Shown piece after piece: positions 46,901-58,941 of a stretch of 64,000 nt of DNA. A program made the position numbers and the translations under genes. Each line of letters begins with the position of its first letter. Within the stretch, counting starts at the first letter, position 1. The notes under the pieces were generated by a model that did not search any database, had not been told where the DNA came from, and saw nothing but the letters and a program-made list of their open reading frames with translations. The DNA comes from Caenorhabditis elegans (Eukaryota > Nematoda > Chromadorea > Rhabditida > Rhabditidae). The stretch covers positions 9,858,001-9,922,000 of the forward strand of contig NC_003281.10 in NCBI RefSeq assembly GCF_000002985.6, in the 5' to 3' direction.

Positions 46901-49900
46901 GTGTTAAATTTTTTGAAATTACCATAAAATCCAATCGAGTTTTCCAGACTCGACTGTTTTGAGCCGATTTTCTGCCAAAATATCATGTGATATACCCCAC
47001 GCTCAACTAGAAAACAGAGAAAAAAAGAAAACAATATCAAAATTGTTTACAGAATTGGGAATTGGTGGAATCGAAAAAAAGGATAATCCGTCTTCGGTCC
47101 GACTGGTCAAAGATCTTTCTAGAATCGAGGAAAAAATTTCCGAACATGTTTAGAAAAAAAACCCCAGCGAATTTGGATTTGGAGCTCTAAGTTTTGGTTA
47201 AAAACGCAAAAACAAAAGTCAAAAGGAATAAAGAAAAAAGCGGGGAAGCAGATGATCAGAGAGAAAGAAAAAAAGCGAACGAAGCTTGCTTCGAGAGTCC
47301 GTCCGTGTTCCCAGAGAACAGAACAGACAACAAAAACAGCTCGAGTCTAGAGAAACAGCTTCTGCATCTATTGCACACACACACAGCTCAAGGCTCTCAA
47401 TGAGCAATAGAATAAATTGAATCTATTGAGCAACTTAAGAAGAAGAAGAAGAAGAAGCCACACATAAGAAGAAGAAGAAGGGATGCCCAAAAAACTCAAG
47501 CAGTGAGTGGCTCGAGTTGAGACGTTTTTCTAGACAAGACACTCAAAACTCGGGACCACGCTGCTGAGCAATGACTTAGTGCCGAACTGCTCGAGGGCAT
47601 GACGGAAGAAAAAACCAAAGAAGCGAGAGAAATGGAGAGAGAGAGAAAGAGAAGACACAAAAAAACGTTGGAGCTGCGGCGGGTGGAGGAATAATTGAGA
47701 CGGGAGACAGTTGCGAGTTACGTGGGCTGCTGATGCTGATGGGGCTCTTTGTTTGTTCGAACGATTCGTGGCTCAAAAAGTGACTCAAAGCGAGATCTAG
47801 GTAGTCAAGTTCGTAGATGAGATTGTTAGCTAAAAGTCTAGAAATTATGATGTCATTGGGGAAAAAGGCCATAGCTACGGAGGAAATTATTCATGAACAA
47901 GGAATAGTCTTGTTTTCTTTTTTTAATGTTTTCGAAACTTGTGACTTTTTAAAACACGTTCCCCGAAAACATATTACGGTAACACACAATTCTGAGATTG
48001 CGCATTGCACTGTAGTTTTCGCTACGAGATATTTCGCGCGTCAAATATGTTGCCCAATACGCATTCTCATAATTTTGTACTCTCGTAATACAAAAAAAAG
48101 AAGCGATGAATAAATATGGACGAGAAAAAAGAAAAAAAAAAAAGGAAAAGCGCTGGGTCCTTTTAAAAGCAATTATCGGATCGGGTGTGATGAAATACTA
48201 TAGCCGCGCTTTTGGGAAGCTCAATGGAAAAAATGGAAAAAGTTACATTTGTGGCTTATGGAAAATGTTCACGACACAGAGAAAAAGTTATTGAAACGGG
48301 AAAATAAATATGAGTGGGAAATTGATTTTTTTTTTATGGCGGCCTGCAAAATGTTTGTTTTTTGAGAATAAAAATTGAAAAAATAAAACATTTGCACTCA
48401 TATGTTGAATGTTGAATTTTGTCGTAATTTTTTGAAAGGAATTTTCGGTAATTTTTTTTTTGAAAAACATTCCATATAGCTTTTTAGCAATTTCTCCAAA
48501 AAAGCTTCGAACTTTTCATAGAAATCTTTAAATATGTAATGAGAGTTTTTGGACAAACTAAACACTTTTCAGATTGTAAAATACTAAAACTTTCATAGAA
48601 TCGTTATTTTTTGGTCTCGAAAAAAGAGGAAAAACGATTCAGTGAAAGCCCCGAACGTCTTCTAATTGTTTTGTCAGTGAAAGGAAAAGCAAGAGAGAGA
48701 GAGAGAGCCAACTTTTCATGTTCATTTGGTGCACACACCCCATAAACAAGGAGCCGCTTGTTCGTTTGTTCAAGAAAAAGAAGTCGATGAGAAGCGCAGA
48801 AGTAAGAAGGGAAGGAAGGAACTAGGCACCATACAGCCGGAGGAATAGAAGAAGACGTCACTTTTTGAAATAAGTAGAGGCAGAAGTAGAACTGGAAGAC
48901 GTCAGGACGGCCACAATAATTGCCTCACGAGGAGACAGCTAACTAACCTGAGAAGTGTTCCCGTCAAAGTCCACATTATACCATATTCCTGATGCTTCCG
49001 GTCTCTCACCGATCCACGACACTTTTGCTGGAACCCGTCGCATTGTTTCGTCCTGAAAATAAATTATATTGAAGTTTTCAGAAAAAAAGAGCTCAAAATT
49101 AAAAAAAGGAACTAATGGTTCTTGTGCTTTACTATGAATTTTTAAAATTTTTTCAAGAATTATTATTATGAAATTCGCTGGTTTTGAGGCAGTTTCACTA
49201 TATTATTTAATTCTGAAAATGCGGATTTGGCAATATATTTGACGCGTAAAATATCTCGTAGCGAAAACTACAGTAGTTTTTGAAATGACTACTGTAGCGC
49301 AAATGGTCAAAGAGTTCATATCGTTTTAAAATTTAAGACTGCTGAGACACGAAAAATTGGAGATTGATTCTAGCTAAAATTAACAAATTTTTAAAGGAAT
49401 TTTTGAACCACCATAGGTTTTTAAACACACCAAAAAATGTTCTATTATTTTTCTGCGTCACGAAAAAAGGTAGGTAGGCAATGATTGTATGGAAAAGGGA
49501 TGAAAAAAAATGGAACTGAAATTGAAAACGGGGCAGCGAATGCGTCAGCCAACGAACAAAACATCATTGTGCATCAGACAAAAAAAAGAAGAAAAATATC
49601 ACCAAAAAAAGTTTGTCCAACTGATTTTGTTTCAATCAATTCAAGTTCGATGACAACAAATTGGGAGAAGGAAGGGCGTCGCCAATGAAATGAGAAACAA
49701 GTTGGTTGAGACGATGAAGAGGAAAGAAAGAAACAACTAAACAGGCAAATAGTTTGTTAGAGAGAGAGAGAGAGAGAGAGAGAAGAGGATAACTTATACT
49801 TTCACACAGAGAAAGAGGAACTCTATGTTTTTTGTGTTGAAAAGAGAGAGAGAAAGAACTAAATAGAGAACCGGTTCACGATATCATTGACACTGACCGA

Positions 49901-52702
49901 AATATGTTTTATTGAACAACATCGAGAGGGATTAAGCATACAGTCGGCAGAAAATTGAGAAATTCTTTCAGTTTTAATTTTAATTTGAATCAGAAGCAAG
50001 GGCGTCGGGTTTTCAATTTTTGAAAAAACTAAAAATCGAAAAATCGAAAACTTTTCATTTTTCGATTTTTCTAAAAAGTTTTCGATTTTTCGATTTTTAG
50101 TTTTTTCAAAAATTGAAAACCCGACGCCCTTGCTTCTGATTCAAATTAAAATTAAAACTGAAAGAATTTCTCAATTTTCTGCCGACTGTATGCTTAATCC
50201 CTCTCGATGTTGTTCAATAAAACATATTTCGGTCAGTGTCAATGATATCGTGAACCGGTTCTCTATTTCATTTTTCGATTTTTCTAAAATTAGCTTTAAA
50301 ATTTTGTTCATTGTTCTTCATTTTAGAATAAATTGTTTTGTTTTTTTCTCAACAATGTAAACGAAATTAAACTTTAAAAATCATATTTTATGGTTAATTT
50401 TCTGAAAAAAAATTGTCTTTTTGATTTTTCGATTTTCCGAAATTTTTAAAAATTCGAAAAATCGAGAATTTTTGTTTTTCGATTTCCAATTTTTCTATTT
50501 TGGAAAAACCGAAAAACGACACCCTTTATCAGAAGTATCATAATCTATGTGGATGTATTTTTTTTGTACATTTGAAATTTTCCCGGATTTAATTTTTTCC
50601 CGGACCAGAAGAGATAAATATAAATCGAGAGTTTGAGAATAAAAAATAAAAACGAAAATTTCTCGATTTTTTGGACACTAGTAAACTATTTAAGATGAGG
50701 CACAATCACTATTTCATTCGAAAAAACAAAAAAATTTCATTATTCGAGCAAGAGACTCCAATTTTTTTTCGATTTTCAAAAAAATTCGTTTTTTTTTTTA
50801 ATTAAAGCCGGAAAATTGACTTTGTCAGAGCGGAATTTACAGAGGCCTAGCAAAAAATGTGACTCGTGGGCCATTAATTCCTATCCCATTATATTATTTT
50901 CAAGAAACTTATAAGTTAGTCATGCCATCGGAATTTCAATCAGTCACGTGTGACAGTCTAATTCTGAATACAAGGAGACGCCCATTTCTCGTCTGCGTCT
51001 CTTTATTTTGAATTCGTTGTTTTATTTTTCTTTTTTTTTGGTTAAAAACTAGATTCCTTTGAGAAACATATAATTTCAAATACTTACCACTTCCACAGAA
51101 ACAGAATCGCCAATTTTCAGATTCAGAATGAAATTGAACCATTCGAAATTTTGATAAACTTCTATTCGTTTCTCTACACTGACAGCCAGAAGATGTCTGA
51201 AAAGGGAAAAAATTTTATTTATAAAGATAATAAATATACATTGCTTGATCTTGGTTTATTCTCATTACATCGGATCTGGTAATCATTGCACAAATCAGAG
51301 GAGTGCAGTCGAGTTCCTGAAATTTAAAAAAATTGAGAAACTGAAAAGGCATTAATTTGACGAAAAATTTTGTGCCAAAAATACGGTAGCCGATCTCGAA
51401 ACGACAAATTTTTGGAATTTTTATCGATTTTTTAATCGTTTTTTCAAAAAAAAAAACAAGAATTCTGGAGAAAAACTATACAAATTCAATGAAAATTCGC
51501 CGGGAACGAAAATTTTGAATTACAGTTCTTTTAAATTTGTCGCGTCGAGACCCGCTACCGTAGTTTTAGCCGCAAAAATCAGGGTAATTACGATACCTCC
51601 ATGGGCATTGCTAATCCATCACGTAAATGCGAAGAAGCTCTTGATTTTGTGAACCATTCTTTTAATTCAGACATTTTCCAATCATCATCTGCCATTTCGC
51701 GAACCATTGTTCCTGGTGGGATCTGAAAATAGAAAATAAAATTAAAAATGTTTAATTGTGGAAAAAATAAGCAAAAGACCAAATTTCATAACGAAACTTC
51801 TCCAAAATGCTTTACAAAAACATGATTTCAGCTAAAACATCAAATTATGCACGCTTTTGAGTGTCGGCCGGATTTTTTTCTCATATTTTGGTTGTTTCTC
51901 CGTTGATCAATCGATTATCGGCTCAAAAATTACCTAAATCAACAAAAAAAGCGTTTAAAAAACTTAAAGATGACAAAAAATAAATAAAAATCAAATTTCG
52001 GCAGCTACGACACGGAGAATTGGCGATTTTAGATGAAATTCTGTTTTTTTCCCCGAAAACTATCGCTATTCGGTCTTTTTGGCTCATTTTCCTCATTTAA
52101 ATCCACTTCAATCACCTCAATAACACATGGTTCTTCCTCTCTTCCATAATTCGATGAAAATCGAATTCCTTGAACTTTTCGTTGCAAAAGAGCAACTATT
52201 AGCTCGGGAGAATTCCTATTCCTATCCAGCTTCGTCGTCCTATCTCGGCTATAATCGCTAACATCCACTAATTGATCATCTAAAAAGCCGGAGCCAGAAG
52301 CTTCATTAATAAGCTCAAATCCATCTATTAATGTGCCGACCGGTATATTTTGATTCTGAAAAAAAAAACGAATTTTTAAAAATCGATTTAGCAAGAATAA
52401 TGTTACTTACGAGATTTAATCTGTTAGAATTGCTTGTATTTTCACTTGTATATAAATTTGAATTTTTCTCGGACTGTGTAAAATAATCAAAATCGTGTGC
52501 AGTTAAATTTGTTATTGTATTTGATCCCGTAAGTTCATCGAGTGGGTTACGAAATTGATGAGATCCAGCTGAAATTAAAAACATAGTTTTAAAAAAAATT
52601 ATTATTATTTCGTAAAATACCTGATTGCTCCGGAAACTTTGCAAATTCGCCGGGCATTCTGAAATATGCGGGTTGTTTAGAACGTTTGACGAACGACAAC
52701 AT
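40998..52702 (-). CDS. cyld-1: CYLD-type ubiquitin-specific protease with CAP-Gly domains
   Basis: Seventeen exons on the minus strand keep phase: 52702-52621, 52568-52411, 52355-52116, 51722-51597, 51316-51240, 51196-51088, 49052-48948, 45903-45819, 44873-44771, 44726-44567, 43924-43776, 43725-43590, 43301-42893, 42819-42339, 42291-42043, 41970-41310 and 41147-40998 (1159 residues). CAP-Gly-like segments lie near residues 265-299, 470-540 (complete, IGAGTGVFNREQLF) and 642-690. The USP domain has Cys789 in GYCNSCYLDATLYAMF and His1049 in CIETSHYVAYVR, with a CYLD B-box of paired cysteines near 973-1004. It ends DSYICFYE. CYLD cleaves Lys63- and Met1-linked ubiquitin chains; in mammals it restrains NF-kappaB signalling. 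All catalytic residues are present. The ATG at 52702 or the in-frame one at MPGEFAKFPEQS could be the start. The donor at 52116 is the least certain. Confidence 0.92.
44492..44513. repeat. (CTA)n microsatellite
   Basis: Seven CTA units in a cyld-1 intron. Confidence 0.85.
45904..48947. other. 3-kb intron of cyld-1
   Basis: No additional exon recognised. It contains AGA-repeat tracts at 47436-47480 and a TACGAGATATTTCGCGCGTCAAAT-type repeat piece near 48020-48050 whose inverse appears at 49240-49265. The open frames in this stretch are purine-rich and not supported. Confidence 0.5.
47436..47480. repeat. Two (AGA)n tracts
   Basis: AGA/GAA triplet runs at 47436-47457 and 47466-47480, separated by CCACACAT, in a cyld-1 intron. 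Confidence 0.8.
49759..49783. repeat. (AG)n microsatellite
   Basis: Twelve AG units in a cyld-1 intron, about 80 bp before the large inverted duplication. Confidence 0.9.
49861..50268. repeat. Perfect 195-bp inverted duplication with 18-bp loop
   Basis: The left arm 49861-50055 and right arm 50074-50268 appear to be exact reverse complements over 195 bp, separated by an 18-bp loop. The loop plus the next bases (CATTTTTCGATTTTTCTAAA) is repeated directly after the right arm at 50269. There are no transposon-like termini. It lies in the cyld-1 intron 49053-51087, so the pre-mRNA would contain a long perfect hairpin. Confidence 0.92.
51365..51570. repeat. Foldback element, TACGGTAGCCGATCTCGA family
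   Basis: The left edge CAAAAATACGGTAGCCGATC is matched inversely by GACCCGCTACCGTAGTTTT at the right, with GACAAATTT / AAATTTGTC inside. It lies in a cyld-1 intron and is related to the foldback at 1554-1889. Confidence 0.65.
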
Positions 52703-55020
52703 TTCAATAAATGAAATAAAGATTCGTACTATAAGTGGAGAGCGGTGGACGAAGCGCGCGCGCGAAGCTCAGTGTTACGTTTCGGTGAGCAAATAGAAAA
52801 GGACGTTGTCCAAACAATTATTAGACTTCCGCATCATATACCTATTTGGTGTTGAATAATATTTTTGGTTTTGACCTCGGGTTTTCCTTGCGCGCTAGGT
52901 TTTTTTTGCCGAAAAATAAAACATCGAGCAAGCAAATGACAGAGAACGTTTTCGAAAGAGAATGAGAGAACGAGAGCTTTGACACAATTATTTACAGAAA
53001 GCGAGGGAAAATGATAAGAGGCTTGCGGAGCAGATAGTTTATGTTGCAAATGCCATTTAAAATTGCGATTCTCTTCAAAAATGGTAAATTTTATGCGAAA
53101 AAATGTAGGCAAAGGTTGAGCATGTTTCTGAAAAATTTATTACGGAATTTACGACGAAAAAATCTTTAAAAATCGCTGAAAATGTTCAAAAATGCATTTA
53201 AATGAAACAAAACAAAAATAAAAATTCAAACATGTTTCAAGGGAGGTGCATGTCTGCGGATGGGTCTCGCCGCGCGCGCTGGAAATAAAGTTTTGGTGTC
53301 TGCGCCTGTTACTGTACAATTTCTAGGCTTGTTTTCTTCGATTTTATTTGCGGAAAGAAAATTATTGTGTCTTCTAATTTTTTTAAAATGTTCCATTATT
53401 TTGTTATTTAACTCAAAATTAATTGTTTTTATAGTTAAAAAAACATTGTTAAAATTCTACAGTAACATTTAAAGGCGCACACACTAAAATTTTATTTTAA
53501 TTATACATCGCGTGGCGGTACCCAGCCAATATGAGATTTTCCGATATTTAGCGACAGGTTAACATAATTTTTCGCTTTATTTCTTTCTTTTTGAAATAAA
53601 ACGAAGAAAAAAGATAGTAGTTAGTGGAAAGTGGAAAGTGGAAAGTTTTCAGAAATCAAAATTTCAAAAATATCCAGAATTGCTTTAGAATGAAAGAAAA
53701 CCGACAAAAACCCAGTGAGCAGATAACAAGATTCCCAGAGCCCACCCCATCTCAAATAGAGCTTCAAATTGACAATTTAAAGTTTAGAGCAACCTTTTCA
53801 AGGGTACCAACATGACTAAAAATGTTGTGGCTATTTAAATGAGTATTTGGGTAAATACAAATTTTTTGAGATAAATAAAGAAAAGATGTAACATTCAGAT
53901 TGCATGTACGTTTGTTTGAGTGCGGTCCAGGCACATGAGTTTATTTGTCAAAAAGATTGGACATTTTGAAGAAGACGAGAACTCGAAATGTAGCTGGAAA
54001 GTTTTTTGAAAATTCAAATTTAAAATATAAATTAAAAAATACAGAACCTTTTTTAAATCAAACCGAACACGCAGTTCAATGCAAAAATCGATAAAAGTCG
54101 AGGAAACGGAAAGACCGGTTCTCTTGAGGATAGACGGACAACGCATTCGATTGGACTTGCGCACCAATATAAACAACAATTGAATGCAATAAAAATGTAA
54201 CTGAATCCATCTTATGGAATAGTGGAAGTTATCACATTTAATAAACAAAATTAATAGTTAAAAGTATCAACAGAAAATACATTAAATTATCTTTTCGTCT
54301 CTCCTATTGAACATTGAGTTATTCAAGATAATATTTTTTAGCTAGAAATGACGTGTGTTGAACTATTGTGTGGCCTTAAGTTTGGAACCATAATACTATA
54401 ATGTGAACTTAAAGACGCACGGATTCATTCAGATGGGTCTCGTAGCGATAATAATAACCGGGGCTCATCTTAAAGTCTCCAGTAGTCGCTTTTTAAAAGG
54501 AGTTTGAGATAAAATACTTAGAATTTGAAGAGAGAAATAGGATTTTAAAAAAAATTAATTGAAAAACTAACTTGGAGAAAAACTATTAATATAGAAGTGA
54601 AAAATATATTATCTAGCCAGGTAGGACGGAAACTGAATACAAAAAAAATATTAAATTCAAACTGCCGCGTTTCTTTTTGCCAGTGTGTCTAATTCTCTTG
54701 GCACATGGTCAGAGAGGTTTCGCAAGAAATATTTCAACATTTTCTTGATTACCAAATATGTACAATTATATATCTAAACAGATAACTTTTCATTTGCTAG
54801 AAAATAGTATTATATTTATTATTAATAAAGAATTTTTACATTTTCCAGAAATGTGAAAATTCACAGTAAAAGTTTTGGCAAACTGCCAAAAATGTTCAGT
54901 CACTTATTAATGCCAAAATTTTTAAAAATTAATTTTGAAAAGTTTTACCGTATTATTTAGTTAGAGCTACTTTACCTGTAAATATTTGTGACTCACTATC
55001 AATATTCCGAATTTTCAGTC
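52703..55020. other. Intergenic region between cyld-1 and the CCHC gene
   Basis: The cyld-1 promoter side includes a GC-rich stretch (GAAGCGCGCGCGCGAAGC near 52750). A repeat edge with GGGTCTCGCCGCGCGCGC lies at 53262. Two plus-strand stretches read like protein but do not join in phase. One is 53681-53802 (MKENRQKPSEQITRFPEPTP, then SQIELQIDNLKFRATFSR); the other is 54043-54180 (RPVLLRIDGQRIRLDLR). They may be remnants or exons of an unrecognised gene. Confidence 0.35.
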
Positions 55021-55343
55021 ATGCCCCATAACAATTGCTGTAAATTTCAAGAACCCACTGACAGTTCTGAAACCTCAAGCATGCACAATTTGGAACAAAG
55101 TTTAAACTTTATATGGCATAATAATTAAGTTACTTGTTTCTTACAGGTATATGCTACAACTGCCACAAACTTGGTCATATGTCTCGTGATTGCCCTGAAG
55201 AACAACCTAAAGCATGTTTCAAATGTGGATTCCGTGGACATTATTACCGAGAATGCCCATCACAAATAGAGAAAAAATGTAATCACGGGGAAAACAGCGA
55301 ATTGAAAAGTTGTTATCAATGCCAAAAAACTTCAAGTTCATGA
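55021..55343 (+). CDS. Small CCHC zinc-knuckle protein
   Basis: An ATG sits two bases after a TTTTCAG acceptor (a possible trans-splice site). Exon 55021-55099 joins 55147-55343 in phase (91 residues); a shorter first exon ending at 55039 is an alternative. The second exon carries two tandem CCHC knuckles, CYNCHKLGHMSRDC and CFKCGFRGHYYREC. A further Cys pair, CYQC, comes near the end. Knuckles of this type (CNBP, LIN-28, GLH proteins) bind single-stranded RNA or DNA. No other domain is present. It may be a fragment of a larger knuckle protein; no function is assigned. Confidence 0.6.
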
Positions 55344-55533
55344 AATAACTTATCGTGTCTCTTAACTTTTATTCGTGCAAAAATAGCTTTATATTTGTTG
55401 ATAATAAAATATTTTTACTTTTTCAAAGGAATTTGGATAAATGTGTCATAAAACATACTTTAATAGAAACTTGAGAATATTGTGTTCAATCTATGTGAAA
55501 AGACGTTCGTTACGTTTTCTGGTTTTCATACTA

Positions 55534-55680
55534 ATGATCACTTTTTCAGTTGTTTTTCTCATTGCTCTGCTGGCAGTTTACAACACGACGTTTGCATCTA
55601 ATAGTGTCTGCCACATCACCAGAAAGCCACTGATGCTTCGAGCTCCATGCGATGTCTACAAGAATCCAGTGCAATTTTGA
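55534..55680 (+). CDS. Short secreted peptide (paralogue at 63.2 kb)
   Basis: From the ATG at 55534 the frame gives 48 residues: a signal peptide ([20 protein letters not shown]) cleaving near A-S, then [13 protein letters not shown] and a tail with a second Cys. The frame is open upstream to 55441, and a TTTTTCAG inside it could instead be an acceptor. A close copy lies at 63181-63358: 13 residues, [13 protein letters not shown], are identical. The nucleotide match extends upstream of the coding part (TTTTCTGGTTTTCATACTAA). I do not recognise the family. Confidence 0.45.
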   Translation: MITFSVVFLIALLAVYNTTFASNSVCHITRKPLMLRAPCDVYKNPVQF

Positions 55681-56630
55681 AGAGCTGCTTTTGTTCTCAT
55701 TCTCTGCATGCATAAGTGATGTTGCGTCTTTGTACTGTAAATAAATTTGGCAGAATAAAGTGCAACATTTAATTAATAGTCCATATACGCACCGAGTTTT
55801 TATAAATTTTCACACTCAACATAGTGTTTCACTATGTTGAAATAGTAACACAGTACATCAATGGCGTCACCAGCAAAAACGATAATTATCATTTCGGTTA
55901 CTTTCCGATTTCACAATCGCAGTGTATCACATGCTATTTACTGATAACATCCACTCTTTCATTTCATTTCGCTTTTGCTCATTCTTAAAACAAGTGATTC
56001 AGAGCAAAACTTTTAGCGACTTGTAATACATTTCTTACAAAACATTGCTTTTTGTGTATAATTTTTCCTTTCTTTCCTATATTTTATAAATGAGTTAAAA
56101 ATGTACAAATCAACGAATGATATTCAAAACCAAATTGTGATGCAATATTCGTCAGTTCTCTCATTTGTTACAATCTAAAATGGATAACTATTTAGATCTC
56201 TTCTAAATGATTTTTATTCAATTTCATTCAGATTTTGCCGTTTTGAAAATTTTTCAGGCAAACCATAAGCCTGAAATTACCCAATTTTAACACCTTTTGT
56301 ATGGAGTTTTTCTTTAGGTTTTGTATAACTTTGTTCATTTTTGGATCAAGCAAATATCAGTTTATGAAATCACTGGTTTTTGCATTTTCAACCTTATAAT
56401 TTTTTGTCGTATAAAATTGTTAGTTTTTGACTATCACTAAAATATTTTATCAAAAAACAATTTTTTCTACGTGTTTTAAGAAATTTTTAAAATAAGAACA
56501 GATAAGCACAATTAAAGTTATCAACCAAACTTGTTTTTAGAAAAAATGATGACCGAAACTGTATGATAACATCTGTTTAGAACAAAAAGCCGTAACATCA
56601 TCTCTGGACGGCAACAACTTTTGGATAACC
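55681..56630. other. Intergenic region
   Basis: No coding exon seen. A short inverted repeat (AACATAGTGTTTCACTATGTT) is at 55838-55858. It should include the promoter of the TAZ-domain gene. Confidence 0.4.
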
Positions 56631-57507
56631 ATGCTTGCACTGCATCAAGATCCCGTGAAGCGGAAGCTTATTCAGCAACAATTTGTTCTTTTACTCCATG
56701 CACACAAATGTTCTCAACGTGAGAAGGTATGTTTTGCAATATGTTCTGATTTCCTTCATTCATCACCAGTTGTTTCAGGAAAATAATGAGTTTGCTGCCA
56801 GGAATCAACTACTTCCACATGCTGCATGTACATTACCCCATTGCTCAACTATGAAGGAAGTATTGATTCACATGACAAACTGCAATGTTGGTCGTTTATG
56901 TCATTGTAAGTCTATTACGAGCTGGAAAGAGTTTCGAACATTTTCGCAAGAACAAGCGCCTATTTCCACCAAAAATTTCGCTTCACACTCTAGTCACTGT
57001 TTCCGCCGATACCTCACAAACTAAAAAAATGTTCAGTCGCTCATTGTGCATCGTCTCGCCAAATAATAGCTCACTGGAAAGACTGCTCGAGGGAAGATTG
57101 CCCGGTCTGCAAACCACTCAAAGGGATACAAGATACTCCATTACAATTTTCATGTAAGTTTTATTCTACCTCAGAACATTTTTGAATAATTGTAAGTTTA
57201 CAGTGCCCGATGTGATCAGTCTGATAGGCGCCAACGGAAATTCTTATGGAAGTGCAGATGGTGAAGTAATTCATCAAATTGGATCTTCGGCAATGTCAGT
57301 TGGTGAAGGTGGACATCAGTCAAGGTAAGAATATAACATTAAACCATATATAAAAATTTTTATCACAGAACCAACCAAGAAACTGAGACAAATAGGCAAA
57401 ATCAAAGCCAACAACCATTAATGGATATCAATGTTCAGTTGAATGCTGAAGAACTCGAATTGGCATTTGCCGAACTTATGAAGAATCCACAGTTGTTCCA
57501 TGATTGA
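56631..57507 (+). CDS. cbp-3: TAZ1-domain-only CBP/p300 paralogue
   Basis: Exons 56631-56726, 56779-56905, 57037-57153, 57204-57324 and 57369-57507 give 199 residues. Residues 6-110 form a TAZ1 zinc finger like that of CBP/p300. The visible blocks are [50 protein letters not shown] and [10 protein letters not shown], so all three HCCC zinc sites appear complete. The rest is a Gln/Ser-rich tail ending LFHD. In CBP, TAZ1 binds transactivation domains. This protein lacks the KIX, bromo, HAT and TAZ2 domains, so it cannot acetylate histones. It could be a dominant binder of activators or a decaying duplicate of cbp-1. The name (F40F12.7) is from memory. Confidence 0.82.
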
Positions 57508-58189
57508 TTCTCTGTGAGTTCTGACTCCAACTCTTAACGCATCTTACTTCTGCTCAGAAAGTCTTGATCAAAAACTGATATCATTCCAATGCGGATCCAG
57601 TGTTTTTGAAGGTTCCTCTAATAGATTATTTTCAGATGCGGGAAAATCAAAGATGTGCTGCATCAACAACATATATTCTTCGTAGCTATATTAATTAATA
57701 TGCTGATTATTTCAAATTGACTTTTCAGAATTCGGTTGGTGTTTGTTATATATATAATTAAATGTACCTTTCGAAAATTGTAAAAGTGAAAAATGTGAAA
57801 TACATATTTGATTGAATTGAATATGCTAAAGTATCATTTAGGGCTGTAAAAACTACTAAAATATTTTTGGGTGCGTGCCAGATGTAGCTGCATCATAACT
57901 GCCTTTCTACCTATGCACCAGGTACCTGCCTCTCTGAAAATCCTTACGCATATTGAAGTACAGATTTTATCAAAATGCCACCCTCCGGATCAGAAATCAC
58001 TGGTGTGTTTTTTTTCAGTTTCCAATTCTCTTTATTTTCTCGGATCCTATATATTTTTCTAATGGCAATAATGGCAACTCGACTGAATAAAATACGTTCC
58101 AGTTTAATAGAAAATTTGTAAATAGTTATTTTATTATTTTTCATAACTACTTCTCAATTTTTTTTCAAAAAGCATTTATAATATACCAA
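57508..58189. other. Convergent intergenic region between cbp-3 and ttr-4
   Basis: No exon supported. It holds the 3' UTRs of the two converging genes. Confidence 0.45.
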
Positions 58190-58656
58190 TCAATTGAAAC
58201 AACTTCTAGTTTCTCCTGGAAACTTTCCAGCAAGTTCGAGATTTCCAGCATTAAATGTTTTCTCTGCAGAACTTCCCCAGTTGGCGTAAGATTTTGGAAT
58301 ATTGATGCGGAGGACTCTTTGGCACGGCTGAAAATTACTATAGGAATTTTTTTATTAGAATAAAAAATTCTAAACTCACCGTAATTCCGTCCTTACAATC
58401 ATGGAAAACAGCCAAATATGGCTCGATTCCGGTGATTTCCTTGGTAGATCCACTCAAATTGAATTCTCCATTTGAGTCAGCCTTTCCTGATGCCATCTTA
58501 TCATCTCTGTCAAGAAATCCCGGCAGGAAACTATCTGAAAATAGACAGGTAAATAGAAAATTCATTTTCAGAAGCTTTTCACATACTGTCAGATTCCATT
58601 AATTTGACTTTCACTCCCGATGCAGGCCTTCCTTCACACATAAGTTTTCCTTTTGC
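58190..58656 (-). CDS. ttr-4: Transthyretin-like (TTR) family protein, signal-peptide exon not found
   Basis: Exons (minus) 58656-58587, 58534-58380 and 58327-58190 encode 120 residues of a nematode transthyretin-like domain. The visible blocks are [45 protein letters not shown] and [14 protein letters not shown]. Family members are secreted; TTR-52, for example, bridges apoptotic cells to receptors. The family normally starts with a signal peptide in an upstream exon. None is visible between 58657 and the LINE at 58942, so the first exon was either lost or lies beyond the insertion (a GTAAGT-ended, phase-0 open segment ends at 62837). The symbol (F40F12.1) is from memory. Confidence 0.72.
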
Positions 58657-58941
58657 CTGAAGTGTAGTTAGAATTTTTGTAACTATTGGATTTATTTTTG
58701 TATTAGATTCTCAAATAACATGGAACCACGTCTAATTAGTAAAAAAAACCATTTCTAATCAGCTTTTCGACCAATTCTAGAGTAATTAGTGAGATAAAAA
58801 ATTTCGTGATTTTTTTCAAAACTTCATTTTTATTTCTACTTATTTATATTTTTTCCAGTAAAATTTTTTTTTCTGGTTAATGGACGAGAACTAAAGGTTT
58901 TTGAAAATTTGGCAAAATTTGAATAAAGCTTGGAATTTTCC

